From: Meandrina meandrites
Taxonomy: Eukaryota > Cnidaria > Anthozoa > Scleractinia > Meandrinidae
Reading direction: 5' to 3'
Assembly: GCA_963693305.1 (NCBI GenBank)
Contig: OY855915.1
Location: 1,718,001-1,782,000 of the forward strand
Length of the DNA stretch: 64,000 nt
The translations under genes were made by a program, and so were the position numbers. The notes under the pieces were generated by a model that was not told the DNA's origin, did no database searches, and saw nothing but the letters and a program-made list of their open reading frames with translations. Below are positions 22,798-34,727 of this stretch, piece after piece (positions within the stretch are counted from its first letter, which is position 1; the number at the start of each line of letters is the position of its first letter).

Positions 22798-23413
22798 CTT
22801 AACCCTTTCGCTGCTGAATTTTCCCCCAAAAACGCGTTTTTTGACCGTTTAAACCAATTTTTGTTGTTACGATGCTAATTTTGCCCAAACTTTGCTATAA
22901 AAGCACTTTTTTACATTGCAGCAGCATTTTGATAGAGATTCCGTGTAACAATGTACAATTTTTCACTTTGGTGCATGCGCATAAGCCAAAATTTGAACCT
23001 CTTTTTTTTTTTTTGCTGAATCCGTTTCAAATTTTCTCTTGCTCCTTTTCCTTCTTTTTTTTTCCTGATTTCCTATCCTCGTTCCTTTCTACTGTTCACA
23101 TCCTTCTTTCTGGCAGGAAAAGTTTGGACAAAATCATTGGTAAACCCTGAAAAGAGGACGTTGATCAATTAGAGGTGTGTTGGCCTGTTTATGCACCGAT
23201 TTTGCACCAAAAACGCAGCGTGTTTTTATCGATTAGCTCCGTCAGAATGCAGTCGATATACAAAATGCATGGTCCTATGGAAAGATCAATCCACGCTGTG
23301 TCAGTTGCTTATCTGAAAAGTTGATTGACGTATAAACTGATGACGTCACAAGCAGTTCAATGACCACTCCTCCAGATGTCGACAAAAGTCGACTTTGGCA
23401 CTGAAAGGGTTAA
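22798..23413. mobile_element. MITE-like element ending in TTAACCCTTTC
   Basis: The left end reads TTAACCCTTTCGCTGC and the right end reads CACTGAAAGGGTTAA. The inverted repeat is short. There is no transposase. A polypyrimidine stretch lies near 23030-23110. TTAA at both ends could be the target duplication or part of the TIR. Confidence 0.5.
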
Positions 23414-24364
23414 ACAATATTTAGACGAGAAAACTGCATTTCATGGATTTATTCGCGATATTTTTGGACAAACTGGCACTGTCACTATTGTCAGAAACGA
23501 AGGCCGATTTTTAAGATCTCAAGGTGATCTTTCGTATATCACATCTCCGAAAAGAATTCCGTGACCCCTCATTTTTTAACATTTCTGACATGAGTAACCC
23601 ATAAACTCAAACTGGTGGAAGTTTTAGAAAAAAGTCAATGTTAGAAGATTTTCGCGCGAACGTCCTTTAATGGTTTACGTATACTGCATTACCGTCACTA
23701 TTTTGTCCTTTTACTTTAGGGCAGAACTTTTAGTTCGGCTTGCTGGTTTTCCTTTATTTTGTTGGCGATATTTTTTTCTCTTCGCAAGACGTTTTCCGAG
23801 ATGCTTTGCATAAAGAAACGGAATCCAAGCTTGAACACACAAACTGACTCCATCCGTGCAAAACTCTTTGTTTAATTTAAACATTTTTTAAGACATCTTT
23901 TGAACTATTGTTTTTACTTACTACTTATACATTTTTTATCACTATCATTTTGACTTGATAATGTCGTTAGCTCAACGTCGAAACGTCGTCGTTTTTACAT
24001 GTAACAAGCTTTTTAACTTTCTTAATATGCTTAGAAATATTTTATCGCAATTCATATAGTTAAATGTTTAGACAAATCGCTTCTCATTTACAGTTTTCAC
24101 TGGCAAAACCAAACGCTGTTCTGATTAGTCATTCCTTTTGACAAGCCTCTCGTCCGAAATGTCGAAACAAATCGTTTATTGGTACAATCTTGGACAAAAC
24201 TGTTGAAACACTAATGGCCAAATTTATACTAATTTAGGTACCACAGATCACTGAGTTTTTTCAACACCCAATATCCCATTTCAATGTTGTCAATGCAGTC
24301 GCATTGTGAAAACGAAATCTGGTGAACCGCAAACCCCAACAAGTACATTTTTTAAACCTCGCGA
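23414..24364. other. Intergenic, nothing seen
   Basis: No gene, RNA or clear repeat partner could be supported here. Confidence 0.35.
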
Positions 24365-25215
24365 TCTGAAGTGTTCACTTCCCGCAGTTAGCACGAGATA
24401 TCGACACGGCCTCGTGCAATTTGCCTCTTCTAAGTGATTGATTATTGCACAATGCTGTCAAATTATTCTTTTAGATGTAAAATGTTCGGGAAAATAACTT
24501 CTTCAAAAACTTACAGTTTACGATACAGTTTTAGAGCGCATAATTACCGGTAACCAGAATTTCGTTATAAAATAAAACGTTCAATGCAGAAAACGAAACA
24601 AAATTCAACATGTTGAGCATGAGAATTAAGTCTGGCGAACCACAAACGACATGAGACAGGTGTGTGTATAGGAGGCGGGGAGGGGGGGGGGGATCAAATA
24701 TTTTTTACTCGCTTCAAAGTCAAAACATTTGCGAAAAATGTTTCAGCTAGTCGTGTCTAAGATTGTAGCAATAAAGACTAAGACAGTAGAGCAATGCAAG
24801 GACCTTTTTTTGTTTTGTTTTTTTTAATCTCAAAAAAATCTAACGAATGGCCTTTCGGTATAGCGTTGTATAATTAAAATCAAATTATTTTTCACGGATG
24901 AACACAAACTGCAGAACAAGATCTGCTCGGTCTCAACAATGCGTGCTCTTATTTCTCATCATTTCTTTCATCAATGAAGAACACATAGAAAACTGATTCG
25001 TGAGTCTTCCCATTAGGATCATACAGTAGTTAATTTAAGAAATTAATCAATAATTTTTACTGTTTATCAGCGGTAGGAATCGCACCGAATATTAACAGAA
25101 ACTCTGAGCATAGTAAAGTACAAGTTCTTTAGCAATAAGCAATCGTATTCCCTTCTCCCCTAACATGATACAGTTTCCTTTAACGTGTCTACCGATTATT
25201 AGCGGTACGCTGTAG
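24365..25215. repeat. Repeat unit copy B
   Basis: Second copy of the unit at 485-853 plus 2336-3400. It includes a G run at about 24676-24690 at the point where copy A carries the 854-2329 element. It is in tandem with copy C. Confidence 0.7.
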
Positions 25216-25219
25216 CAAA

Positions 25220-26860
25220 CACACTTTCACGGTTAGCGCGGGATATCGACACGGCCTCATGCAATTTGCTTCTTCTAAGTGATTGATAATGGCACAATAC
25301 TTTCAAAATCATTCCTTTTGAGGTAAACATCTCGGTAAAGTAACTTTTTCTTCTGAAACTTCAAATATAAAAGGGGTGGTACTTAGAACAAATTTTAACG
25401 CTTCTGTCGATACAGTTATAGAAAATACACACAGAGTGTAATTAACCCTAATTTCGTTATAAAATAAAACGTTCAATGTAGAAAACGAAAAGAATTTTAA
25501 CATATTTAGCATGAAAACCAAGTCTGACGAACCGCAAAGGGCACGTGATAGTATTGAGTAGGGGGAGAGGGGGGGGGGGGGGGGGGGGAATCAAATATTT
25601 TTTACTCGCTTGCTAGTCAACAAATTTGTTTCAACTAGTTTTGTCCAAGATTGTAGTAATAAAGAATAAGACAATGGAGCAATGCCAGGACCTTTTTCAG
25701 TTTTTATTCAAATCTCAAAAACAACTAACGAATGGCCTTGCAGTATAACATTGTATAATTAAAATTAAACAATTTTTCACGGATGAACACAAACTGCAGA
25801 ACAGAATCTGCTCTATCTCGACAATGCGTGCTCTTATTTATCATCATTTTCTATCGATGCTGGCTTTAAGATAAAGATCAAAATCAAATTTGAAACAGAA
25901 AAATTCATTTGCACTAAGAATAATACTTTAAATCAATTTAATAAAAAATGGGCCGGCTTTTGTCCTGGGTAGTTTTTTTTTTCTTCTTTATTCGCTGTTA
26001 TGTATTGCATCTAAGATTATTGAACAGAAAAAAAGTGTTGTAAACTAGGAGAGTTTGTTGTTATGTTTTTGTTGTTGTTGTTTTTGTGTTTTTTTTCTTC
26101 CTTTAAGTCATTAAGTGTCGTAGAATTATATTGTGAATATTTTTTGTAAATAGTGTGTAGTGTGTGAATGAATATTAAAAAAAAACTCTTCTTTTTTGAA
26201 AAAAAAATAAAAAATAAAATTAAAAAAAAAAATTTTCTATCAATGAAGAACACATTGACAACTGGTTCGTGAGTCTTCCCATTGGGATGATATTTTGATT
26301 TTTTTATAAATTAATCAGGCATTTCTACTGGTTATCAGCTATAATAATCACACGGAATATTAACAGAAACCCTGAGCACAGTAAAGTACAAGTTCTTTAG
26401 CAATTAGCAATCGTATTCCCTTCTCCCCTAACACAATTCAAATAACTTAAACGTGGCTACCGATTATTTGCGGTACGCCGTTGCCAACACACTTTTACCA
26501 ATAAGTACTTAACCACCACTCAAGGTTAAGTATCGCCGATCACCTTTCGTATTCAATTATCTATCAAAAATATCACATTAATTAGCCCTTTTTATATTCC
26601 GTTTCCGTTGCGTCCCGAATGGGAGGATTTGTGGGGTTCTTGGTGAACGCGACAAAAGATGTACTATTGTGCAACCTGTCTGTAAAGCATCCCTGAGAGA
26701 ACTTTCGGAATGATCTGAAAGAAACTTCAACAATTATAGCAACTAAAACAACTGGAGTCTCCCAACTGTAACGAAACGTTCAATACAATAGTAAATCCTT
26801 AGTTGCTTTTATCAGTCAACGACAATGTCTACTCATATGACAAGAGCTGCATGACTGTTT
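25220..26860. repeat. Repeat unit copy C
   Basis: Third copy of the unit, directly after copy B. A G run (about 25567-25588) lies at the position of the 854-2329 insertion in copy A. A LINE 3' end is inserted at 25856-26232. The unit ends about 650 bp before the 3' end of zinc-finger gene 3, as copy A ends near gene 1. Confidence 0.7.
25856..26232 (+). mobile_element. LINE 3' end with A-rich tail and 9-bp TSD
   Basis: TTTTCTATC occurs directly before (25847-25855) and after (26233-26241) the insert, and the insert ends in an A-rich tail. The first bases read KFICTKNNTLNQFNKKW, which resembles the C-terminus of L1-like LINE proteins of cnidarians, followed by a stop and an AT-rich 3' UTR. This fits target-primed reverse transcription of a strongly 5'-truncated copy. 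Confidence 0.8.
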
Positions 26861-26903
26861 TCAAATCTCTTTCACACTGTTCCATGTAGCCACTGTTATT
26901 TAT

Positions 26904-27087
26904 GGGTTAGAGACTGTTGTGAGTGTTTTGTTTACAAATACACGCACGCGCTGGCTGCACAATGAACGAGAAATTTTCAATACTGCACGAGGCGTAGCCG
27001 AGTGCAGTATTGAAAATTTCGAGTTCATTGTGCTGCCAGCAAGTGCGTGTATTTGTAAACAAAACACGAACTAACAGCCTCTAACCC
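26904..27087. repeat. Palindromic hairpin MITE
   Basis: From gggttagagactgttgtg to acagcctctaaccc, with inner arms tgttttgtttacaaatacac and gtgtatttgtaaacaaaaca. The hairpin spans about 184 bp. It lies about 420 bp downstream of zinc-finger gene 3. Confidence 0.75.
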
Positions 27088-27088
27088 T

Positions 27089-27480
27089 TTTAATATACAA
27101 TCTGAGTACACTGCACGCAATACACAATTTCGCGAACTTTGAACAAGAATTTTTAATAAATAGAATAAGAATTCAGTTCTAGCTAATAAGTAGCACAAAA
27201 TTATATTAGCGTAGTTTAAGAATATAGAAATTACAAAGCTAAATTAAATATAAGTGAGGCTTAAAATCATTCACAAAATCGTTCAAAGTTCATATTTGTT
27301 CTTCCACTATTTCTGCAAATCTGTCAGCTGAAGCCATTGTCAATAATGCACGATTTTTATGCGTTATTGTCAATAACGCACTGTCGGAGTTTGCTGACGA
27401 CAGGTAAAGTAAAATCACGTGTTCGATTTTAACCAATCGCGCGCGTGGATTTTGGACAGTGAACGAAGATTGTATATTAA
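27089..27480. mobile_element. 390-bp TIR element
   Basis: It begins tttaatatacaatc and ends gattgtatattaa, a short inverted repeat. The inside is AT-rich with repeated tcaataacgca/tcaataatgca words. It stops about 25 bp before the stop codon of zinc-finger gene 3. No ORF. Confidence 0.45.
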
Positions 27481-27505
27481 GCGCATATAAAACACCATCG
27501 CCACG

Positions 27506-28225
27506 TTACTGTACCGTCTTTCGCATATGATCGTCATAGCGTTTCTTTAGGAAGGTTTCGCCACCAAATACCATCTGACAAATCCAACAGCTCACATTAT
27601 CATTTTGACTATCATTACACGAGACCTCAGCATCACTGTGAGTTTTTAAATGATCTCGAACAGTATTTGCCCAACGGAAACACCGACCACACTGCTGGCA
27701 TATAAAAGGCATCTCTCCTGTATGTATTCTGTTATGTCTGCGAAGGTTCTCTGCTTGTGCAAAACACTTGTCACAATGCTTGCACTTAAAAGGTTTCTCT
27801 CCTGTGTGTATTTTGTTATGTTTACGAAGGTACCGTGCTTGTGCAAAACACTTGCCACAATGCTTGCACTTAAAAGGTTTCTCTCGTGCATGTATGCTGT
27901 TATGTTTGCGAACGCTTCCTACATCTCTAAAACACTTGTCGCAATGCTTGCACTTAAAAGGTTTCTCTCCTGTGTGTATTCTGTTATGTCTGCGAAGGGC
28001 TCCTCCTTGTGCAAAACACTTGTCACAATGCTTGCACTTAAAAGGTTTCTCTCCTGTGTGTATTCTGTTATGTCTGCAAAGGTTCCCTGCTTGTGCAAAA
28101 TACTTGTCACAATGCTTGCACTTAAAAGGTTTCTCTCCTTTGTGTATTCTGTTATGTCGGCGAAGGTTTCCCGATCGCGTAAAACACTTGCCACATTCCT
28201 TGCATTTATGGGACTTTGGAGGCAT
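27506..28225 (-). CDS. C2H2 zinc-finger gene 3 (7 fingers plus tail finger)
   Basis: The 239-residue ORF starts MPPKSHKCKECGKCF at a true ATG and has seven canonical fingers with TGEKPF-type linkers. Finger 2 has Tyr in place of the usual residue after DK (DKYF) but keeps its ligands. The spacer before the family's last finger is shorter than in genes 1, 2 and 4 (the SFL...NPDQAVRL segment is missing). The last finger has Arg for its first His (FLKKRYDDH), so it may not bind zinc. A possible acceptor lies about 20 bp before the ATG. The coding exon is otherwise complete. Confidence 0.85.
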   Translation of the reverse strand: MPPKSHKCKECGKCFTRSGNLRRHNRIHKGEKPFKCKHCDKYFAQAGNLCRHNRIHTGEKPFKCKHCDKCFAQGGALRRHNRIHTGEKPFKCKHCDKCFRDVGSVRKHNSIHAREKPFKCKHCGKCFAQARYLRKHNKIHTGEKPFKCKHCDKCFAQAENLRRHNRIHTGEMPFICQQCGRCFRWANTVRDHLKTHSDAEVSCNDSQNDNVSCWICQMVFGGETFLKKRYDDHMRKTVQ

Positions 28226-28239
28226 CTGGCTTTGAAATA

Positions 28240-28640
28240 GCCTTTAACGAATAATGGTTCAATTCCATTAATAAATGCAAAAGCATGTTCTCAAATGTAG
28301 CAGAGTCTTATTATAAAGGCCTGCGAACAGGGTCACCTTTACATGTTTGTCACGCGCGCGGTAAACCCGTGGGACCAAGTCGGCCAGCAACCCGAGCTTT
28401 TGGGTAGGCAGCGAGAAAGTGACCCAGCTCCGATTTCCGTAAATTTGTCACTTACACCCCTGAAACCCAAAATATGTTTAAAACTGAAAATTCGCATCCT
28501 CTTTTACTGCAGTATGTTATCAAGTTTTCTTTAGTTAACGCAGGTCTACCGATCATTAGCAGCAGCATGCAAAGCCGTAACCGGGCGTTGGTTCTATTGG
28601 TATATGTAAAATGGGCGGTGCCCAGGGAGAGACAAGACAA
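28240..28640 (-). promoter_or_regulatory. Duplicated 5' flank of zinc-finger gene 3
   Basis: Bases 28320-28575 match 36010-36255 upstream of zinc-finger gene 4, for example agtgacccagctccga, ccgtaaatttgtcactt and acgcaggtctaccgatcatt. Position and conservation suggest a shared promoter and 5' exon for these minus-strand genes. Start sites and TATA elements were not identified. Confidence 0.5.
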
Positions 28641-29955
28641 GACACCAAAATGCTCTATTACTGATCAAAGTTAATGTCTCCCACTGATTTATTCAGTATT
28701 TTTGTTTCGTTTCCTCAGAAACAAATCGGTATTATTTTGGATTCGATGTGAACTATTTACACAGTGGGGGCTACTATCCAGTGAGAAGAGCGCTCGTAAC
28801 CACAATGTCAACACATTGTACTCTTGGCAAATTGTGGGCAAACAATGTCGTAAAAACATGTTCTTCAAATATCACAAAGATAATCGTCAGTAAGTTCAAA
28901 AATAATTGAGATTTATTACAAATAGAAATCCCTAACGACTGCAATCCTTTCTACTTCGATTAAAGCGATGTATTGGCGAAAAATGTGAAGTGAGCACTTT
29001 CCGTGTTTAATTGTTAAGTAAACATTCTAGCTGTATTTTGAGAAGGAAGAAAATTCCCGCCAATCAGAGCGCTTGCGTGCACAAACAAAAACAAGATCCC
29101 TTTACACGTGTCGCAGCTAGTGGCACGGAATTGCGCAAGCGTTCAATTTTCAATTCTTTTCGAGGGAGTGAAGTTCAAGAGAAGTTCTTTGCAGGTTGGT
29201 TACAAAGTTAATTTTGCTACATTTAACAGCGTAATCTATAATATATAATTCTTCTTTGCTATGTTCACTTGTTCGTAACTTCACCAAAATCAACAGACAC
29301 TTATATTGCTTGCTCGCTCTTTCAATGTGATTTCATTCTCATCCCTCCACAAACATACGCAATCTGGAAACGAAACACTATTTCTTTTTGAAATAGCTCC
29401 TTGTTTAGCATATAAGCCACTAAAATTGGGCTTCAGTTTGGTGGACAGGAAGGAGGAGAGCATAACTTTGTTTTTATCAGTGTTTATATTTTACACTATT
29501 TAAGCACAAAAATCAAACAAATAGGAGTTTGGAAATCGTACGTTCGATTGAATACGATTGTCGACCGTTCGATGATTGAACGTTCGATTTTCTTCGATTC
29601 TTGGATTTCACGTGACGTCATCAAAATTCGAAAATCCAGAATCGCAAGACCCCTGAGTTTTTATCCTTCCCTGGCTATTAGACATCCTTAATGTATATCT
29701 TGTTGAAGGTTTCAGCTCGATAGCAGCCGTCGTCCTTAAGATAGACAATTTTGAATTTCGGAATTTCACACCACACGACATCAAGATGGCAGTCAGAAGG
29801 CTGTCACGTATGCTAAAAAATGCCTCGTCCTGTGATGTTTAAACAATCTGAAAAGTTGAGGTTTTGAGAAGTGTTTATGTGAATGCTTTAATATTCATGA
29901 GAGTGATCTGACTGCCTTTTATATCAGAAGTGAATTCCAGATGTTTTCATTAATT
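28641..29955. other. Intergenic, no supported gene
   Basis: Several short ORFs are present but none has domain-like sequence. The part near 29580-29640 (cacgtgacgtcatcaaaa) resembles 38390-38410, so it may be one side of a repeat also present there. Confidence 0.35.
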
Positions 29956-29959
29956 TTCG

Positions 29960-30003
29960 GCCGCCATGTTGGTGCCCATCTGCATGGGCACCAACATGGC
30001 GTT
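29960..30003. repeat. Short palindrome, GCCGCCAT family
   Basis: gccgccatgttggtgcccat and its inverse meet almost without a loop. The same design occurs at 38025-38067, with nearby sequence also similar (atctggaactt / gaattccagat, inverted). Confidence 0.6.
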
Positions 30004-30200
30004 TAATAATAATAATAATAATCAACTTTATTTATAGAGGGTAAACACATAACAGTAAAAAACTGACAAACCAGTGGCCCTCTAATATAAAATACAATCG
30101 AGAACTAAAAATAATGCTAAAAATCTAACAATCTAAAATTACAAAATTTAGTTTAAAATACGCTATAATATAAAAACTAGGTAAAAATTACTCTAAAATG
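30004..30200 (-). mobile_element. Probable LINE/SINE 3' end
   Basis: A (taa)n/(aat)n repeat is followed by caactttatttatagaggg and AT-rich sequence. Read on the minus strand this ends in simple TTA repeats, as CR1/L2-like retroposon tails do. No coding sequence remains. Confidence 0.35.
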
Positions 30201-30659
30201 GCGAGATTGATATAAAAGAGTTAACTAAAAGGTAAAGTGATCTAAATATTCATGAGAGTGATCTGACTGCATACAGTACTCTGTAAATTGGGTCGCCATG
30301 CAGCTCTCGTAAGGTCTCACATGAGTGGCTGAGAGAACAATAGAAAAAACAACAAGAACAATGCCCCTAGCCCCCAAAACAATAGCAGCTGCTACACTAG
30401 AGGACCAGTAGAATTACAAGCTTACGAGAGCTGCGTAACTATTCTGTAAATTTGTGTGAAACAGTTTGACGGATAACTCGAGTACGCAATACCACACAAA
30501 CCCGAGACTTACACAAACAGAATTTCTGGTAATTTTCTGCAACCTGTAATATTCACGAGTTTTTTCACCCCCTTCACTCGATAGTCTTTGCGGCGTGACA
30601 GTGAAAAGCAGCAATTGACCAAATTTTAATAGTGTGAGTTCGATTGAATTCGATTACCG

Positions 30660-31465
30660 AAGTTGCTCCCTAAATCAAAAATAAACATTCTTACATAAAT
30701 GTGTAGCTGATCTAAATCACACACAGAACACGTTTTGCAGAATCCTTCGATTCTGACTCATTTGATTTGTCATCCGATCACCTGGAATGTATTCTAACAC
30801 GGATATTCTCGACTTTGAAGATGACCGAATAAATTGCCCGCTCTCGAAAAGGCGGACGGTTGACATCGGAAAAACTCAACTTTACGCCTCGTCTTGTTGC
30901 AATGAAGGTCGCGTGTGATTTCTAGCCGCAGTATTAATCGTTATTGCAATGCTCTAAACAGGGTTCATACAAAAAATCGCAACCATTTTTCCAGGACTTT
31001 TCAAGGACTTATCAAGGACCAAATTGAATTTTCAAGGACCACCTACCAGGAACGTATTTTCGCAGATGATATAAAAATGAAACATTCCCAGTCCAAGCTA
31101 ACAGGTTTCTAAGGCTTCAAGTGTTTGCTCCACGTCCTTCTCTACATTTTTCAGTTCACTTGTCTTTTCTCGTTATTAGCTGCTTTTACAACCGTGTTTT
31201 ACAGTGTTTGAAGTTGTGTTACACAGGAAAAGAAAACCAGTCTATGCACAGCAAAATTGGTTTTGATGCCTCTACATTTAAAGTTGAAGAAAATTCAAGG
31301 ACTTTTCAAGGACTTACACAGAAATTCAATGACTTTTCAAGGAAAAATGGAATTCAAGGACTTTTCAAGGACTCCCCCTAAAATTCAAGGACTTTTCAAG
31401 ACTGTGCGAACCCTGCTAAAGTACAACTTACCTCGTTCATCGAGCATAAAGTTATTCACCGAGTA
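30660..31465. repeat. Duplicated segment, copy 1 left part
   Basis: Homologous to about 39530-39870 (aatccttcgattctgactc, tggttgacatcgg, gccgcagtattaatc). Copy 1 is broken by a MITE at 30959-31413 and by the Crypton-like insertion at about 31470-32605, both absent from copy 2. Confidence 0.7.
30959..31413. mobile_element. MITE with AAGGACTTTTC repeats
   Basis: The ends are CAGGGTTC and GAACCCTG, and the inside has many copies of tcaaggacttttcaagg. CTAAA lies on both sides. The empty site is visible at about 39818 (attgcaagtgcaactt). No ORF of note. Confidence 0.65.
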
Positions 31466-31497
31466 GATCGTGCAGAAAGCTTTTCATGTAATAGATC

Positions 31498-31631
31498 AAA
31501 AACGAGTGCGAGTTTTTCATCAGGGGCTCCAAACACCGAGAAACAGATGAAAGCACGACGCCGAAGGCGGAGTGCTTTTATTGTTTCGAGGTGTTTGGAA
31601 CCCCTGATGAAAAACGAAGCACGAGTTTTTG
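31498..31631. repeat. 134-bp hairpin
   Basis: caaaaacgagtgcgagtttt ... tcatcaggggctccaaacac is inverted as gtgtttggaacccctgatga ... cgagtttttg. It lies just upstream of the Crypton-like ORF. Confidence 0.75.
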
Positions 31632-31809
31632 AGCTGGCTTCTCAAACTAGCATGAGAATTTTTTTCGAAGAATAGGTAATTAGTAGGCGTGCTCAATAGG
31701 CTATTGTCTGTTTTTTATTCATATGGTAAATGAAATGAATATTTTATATGCGGCCATGTGGGCAAGTTTTCAAGGTTGAATTTTTAATAAACTAACATTA
31801 TGCCGCGTG

Positions 31810-32262
31810 ATGGAGATCGAGTCCAGATCAGAACGTTTTCGAGTTCCAAAAACCTCTTCTCAAGAAAATGTTTTGGTGAATGATGCTGTTCCAGCTTCAA
31901 CTAAGTATAAAAACAAGTGGGCTGTGAACATTTTTGCCGAATGGCAGAGGTTGAGAGAGGTTAAAGTTCCGGTATTAGATTGTGGCGGTCTCTTCAAGGA
32001 CTACGATTTACACAAGGTTACCGCTGTGAGTGTAGATATTGCTGGAATGAACGCTCTGTCGCTGAACTATTGGTTGTCAAAATTTGTGATGGAGGTAGCT
32101 AAAAAGTCCGGTGAAAGATACCCTCCCAAGTCTGTTTATGGTATCATTTGTGCCCTCAAGCGTTATTTGGAGGAGAAAAATGGATCAGAAGCTTTGAATC
32201 CTCTGGACGGTAGTGACAAAAGGTACTTGACAACTTTTAGACCGAATTGGTTAGTAATTTAA
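31810..32262 (+). pseudogene. Crypton/ZMYM-like recombinase N-terminal fragment
   Basis: From ATG at 31810 the ORF reads STKYKNKWAVNIFAEWQ, then LSLNYWLSKFVMEVAKK, then YPPKSVYGIICALKRYLEE and NPLDGSDKR. This pattern is typical of the core-binding domain before the catalytic part of Crypton-type tyrosine recombinases and of KCTD1/ZMYM2-like cnidarian proteins. The catalytic Arg-His-Arg-Tyr half is not found downstream, so this is a fragment or first exon; a gttagt donor-like site lies near 32250. Confidence 0.55.
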
Positions 32263-32605
32263 AATGCACTGTTTCAGGACTTTAATTTTGTGTGTTATTT
32301 TTTGAAGGTTTGTCCTTTTCCGACGTTGCTTAGATGCCGAGATGAAGAATGGCGTTCGAGAAGGAATAACATGTTGCTGTATTGTTGTTGTAAGCAATGA
32401 TTTAAGCGGGAAAAATGCCTTATTTAGAATTATAATTACGACTGATTAAAATTCAAGTTTCTTGATCAGTGTCTTGATCAGTTTTTGAACTAATCTACCG
32501 TGTCTTGATCGGTATGTTCATTGGGTATCAACATACATGCACCTGACCCAATTGATGCGAGCTGATTGGGTCATCAGCTCATGAATAATTAAGGAGTTTG
32601 AGAAC

Positions 32606-32860
32606 AACAGTTCATCAACAGGCGACTGAGCTCGAGTCCAGTCTACTCGCAGTGAAGACAAGGAAAGTCCTGAAGCGTTCACCCTGGACCGGACTCACGA
32701 ACAAATATTGCGATTAGGATCAAAATGGTGTTCAAAAGACAGAGCGTCCGCGATAGAAATAGAAATGACCCTTTTTACATGAGGATTCCAAGCTTCTTAA
32801 AGGAGTTTTCGTGATAAATTATGTGGCAAACATGTCGCAAAATACAGAATTTGTATGGAA
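32606..32860. repeat. Duplicated segment, copy 1 right part
   Basis: Matches about 39890-40135: gtccagtctactcgc, cctggaccggactca and gcgatagaaatagaaa. No gene seen. Confidence 0.65.
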
Positions 32861-33129
32861 ATTTTAGGACGGATTTCGATGTCAAAGAATTGAAATTTGG
32901 AAATTATGCGTACATGTGGAAAAATCCTGATGCCGCTGTTTAGCGCAAACGCACGAGAAATGAATCAAACGTTTACAATGGCAATACCAAACATTGCTCA
33001 GAAATACTTCTTTCATAATACTTTTTTGATAAGCAATGCAAAGATTCCTTCGAACATGAAACGAATTCTTTGCGGTATGACATAATAGTTAAAATTTTAA
33101 CACTGATTTTGACATGTAACGATTTTGGG

Positions 33130-34260
33130 TTGATGAACGCAAACTTCTTTTTCTTAATAGCACCGTACCTACTCTGATTCCTCATCATTCCTTTCGTTAA
33201 TGGGCAGGACACTGAAATCTGATTTGCGAGTGTTTACAATGGGAAAATGTACTGTTTTATTTAATAAATTGAACAGGCATTTCTACGGGTTTCCATCTTT
33301 CTAAATCACACGGGACTTTGAAAGAAAACTGACCATAGTATATTGCAAAGTACGTCAATCATTCCCTTCTCTTCTTACATGTTTTACAGGTTTCAATTCT
33401 TTATCTAACGTGAGGCTATCAGTAATTAGCAGCTTCTCTCCTCATCTATACTCGATTGCAAAAAGTTATTATCATAAATTTCACATGACATGCTCCTTTT
33501 CTCTTTTCATTACGATTCTGTTGGATTCCCGAAAAGGAGTTTAGAGGGATTTTTTGGCGAGCGCAAAAATATGAAAACAGTTTATTCTCGTAGCTATTGG
33601 AAGGGTATTACCGACTGTAATATTGTCATGGCCAGTCTACCTACAATAGGAACTGAAGGTTACTTAAACAGTTATAACACCTAAAACTACCTCTTCAGCC
33701 TCCTGTAACAGTTACGAATAAATTTCCAGGTCGTTTCTAAAGCAGAAAATATAATGTGTACACTTATCTCCCAGCATTATATACACTGCATCTAATCGTA
33801 ATAGGTCGCACAAAGACGTTATGAAAACACCCATCATGTTGCTTCTCTAAATAAGTAACTCTGGTCTTAATATGCAAACAAACTAACTAACTTATACCCC
33901 ATTCACACCAAAGCTTAAACATGTTTTAATGTCGTTTAGTTAAACAAGGTTTAAAATCGTTTTCTTCATGGAAGTTGCTGACTAATGTTTATCGACTTCA
34001 AATTTGGCACAATGAAAGCACAAGTTAGAGCATACTTGAACCCTATGTAAAATTTAGTCTGTCAGTTGTCTGTTGCTGATTTTTCATTTCTTAAACCTGG
34101 TTTAACTGAACATGTTTTGTTGGTATGAATCAGGTATTAGACTTTTACTCTAAAAACGGGTACTACGTAATACGATCATTCAGTTCCAAAACCTCGGTTT
34201 ACAAAAAGCTCTATTGCATATACCATATGAAAGTTATGTGTCTTCAAAATACCACCATTA
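33130..34260. repeat. Duplicated 3' flank of zinc-finger gene 4
   Basis: Homologous to 4520-5470 downstream of zinc-finger gene 2. An extra 240 bp at about 33895-34133 (ccattcacaccaaagc ... ttggtatgaatcagg) is absent from the other copy and has inverted ends, so it is probably a MITE. No gene is seen. Confidence 0.6.
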
Positions 34261-34261
34261 G

Positions 34262-34727
34262 GTTCAGGCACGTAGCCAGGATTTTGCATGGGGGGGGGGG
34301 GGGGGGGGGGTGCGTATAAGCGCCTCTGGCACTTAATCCCGAGGCGCGATAACGTAGGGGGATGTCGGGGTACCCTCCCCCAGGAAATTTTGAAAAAAAT
34401 AGGTTATCTTAGACAGCATTTCGTGCGTTTTGAAGAACGTTTGTTAGGAAACAAAGCAGGTAAAAGTAAAGGACATTAGGTAGAATGCATCATTGAAATT
34501 AACCTAGAATCACACAATTTGGTCCAAAATATACCACACAAATCTACAAATGGTGGACCTTCAACCCAAAGGACCATATTAAATACAAATAGTCGAAGCA
34601 CAGATATACAAGTTCCCTTTCTTTATTCATTTTGATAATTTGATATTTTTTTTCACAATAATCGGACTCGGACGCACCCATCGCACCCCCCCCCCCCCCC
34701 ACCCCTCCCTACGGGCCTTGTTGATGT
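34262..34727. mobile_element. G/C-run-bounded repeat at the end of zinc-finger gene 4
   Basis: The repeat begins caggcacgtagccaggattt, followed by a G run of about 20, and ends in a C run followed by acccctccctacgggcc. Comparison with zinc-finger gene 2 shows it was inserted at the stop codon of gene 4: gene 2 reads ...MRKVVQ-stop, gene 4 reads ...MRKLVHQQGP-stop, with the last residues coming from the repeat. No transposase is encoded. Confidence 0.7.

Larger units (their letters stand above)
31470..32605 (+). mobile_element. Crypton-like insertion
   Basis: The segment is missing from the homologous copy at about 39880-39895, which defines it as an insertion of about 1.1 kb. It contains a hairpin (31498-31631) and an ORF resembling the N-terminal part of tyrosine recombinases of the Crypton/ZMYM group. 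No terminal inverted repeats are evident, as expected for Cryptons. The exact ends are uncertain by some tens of bases. Confidence 0.55.
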
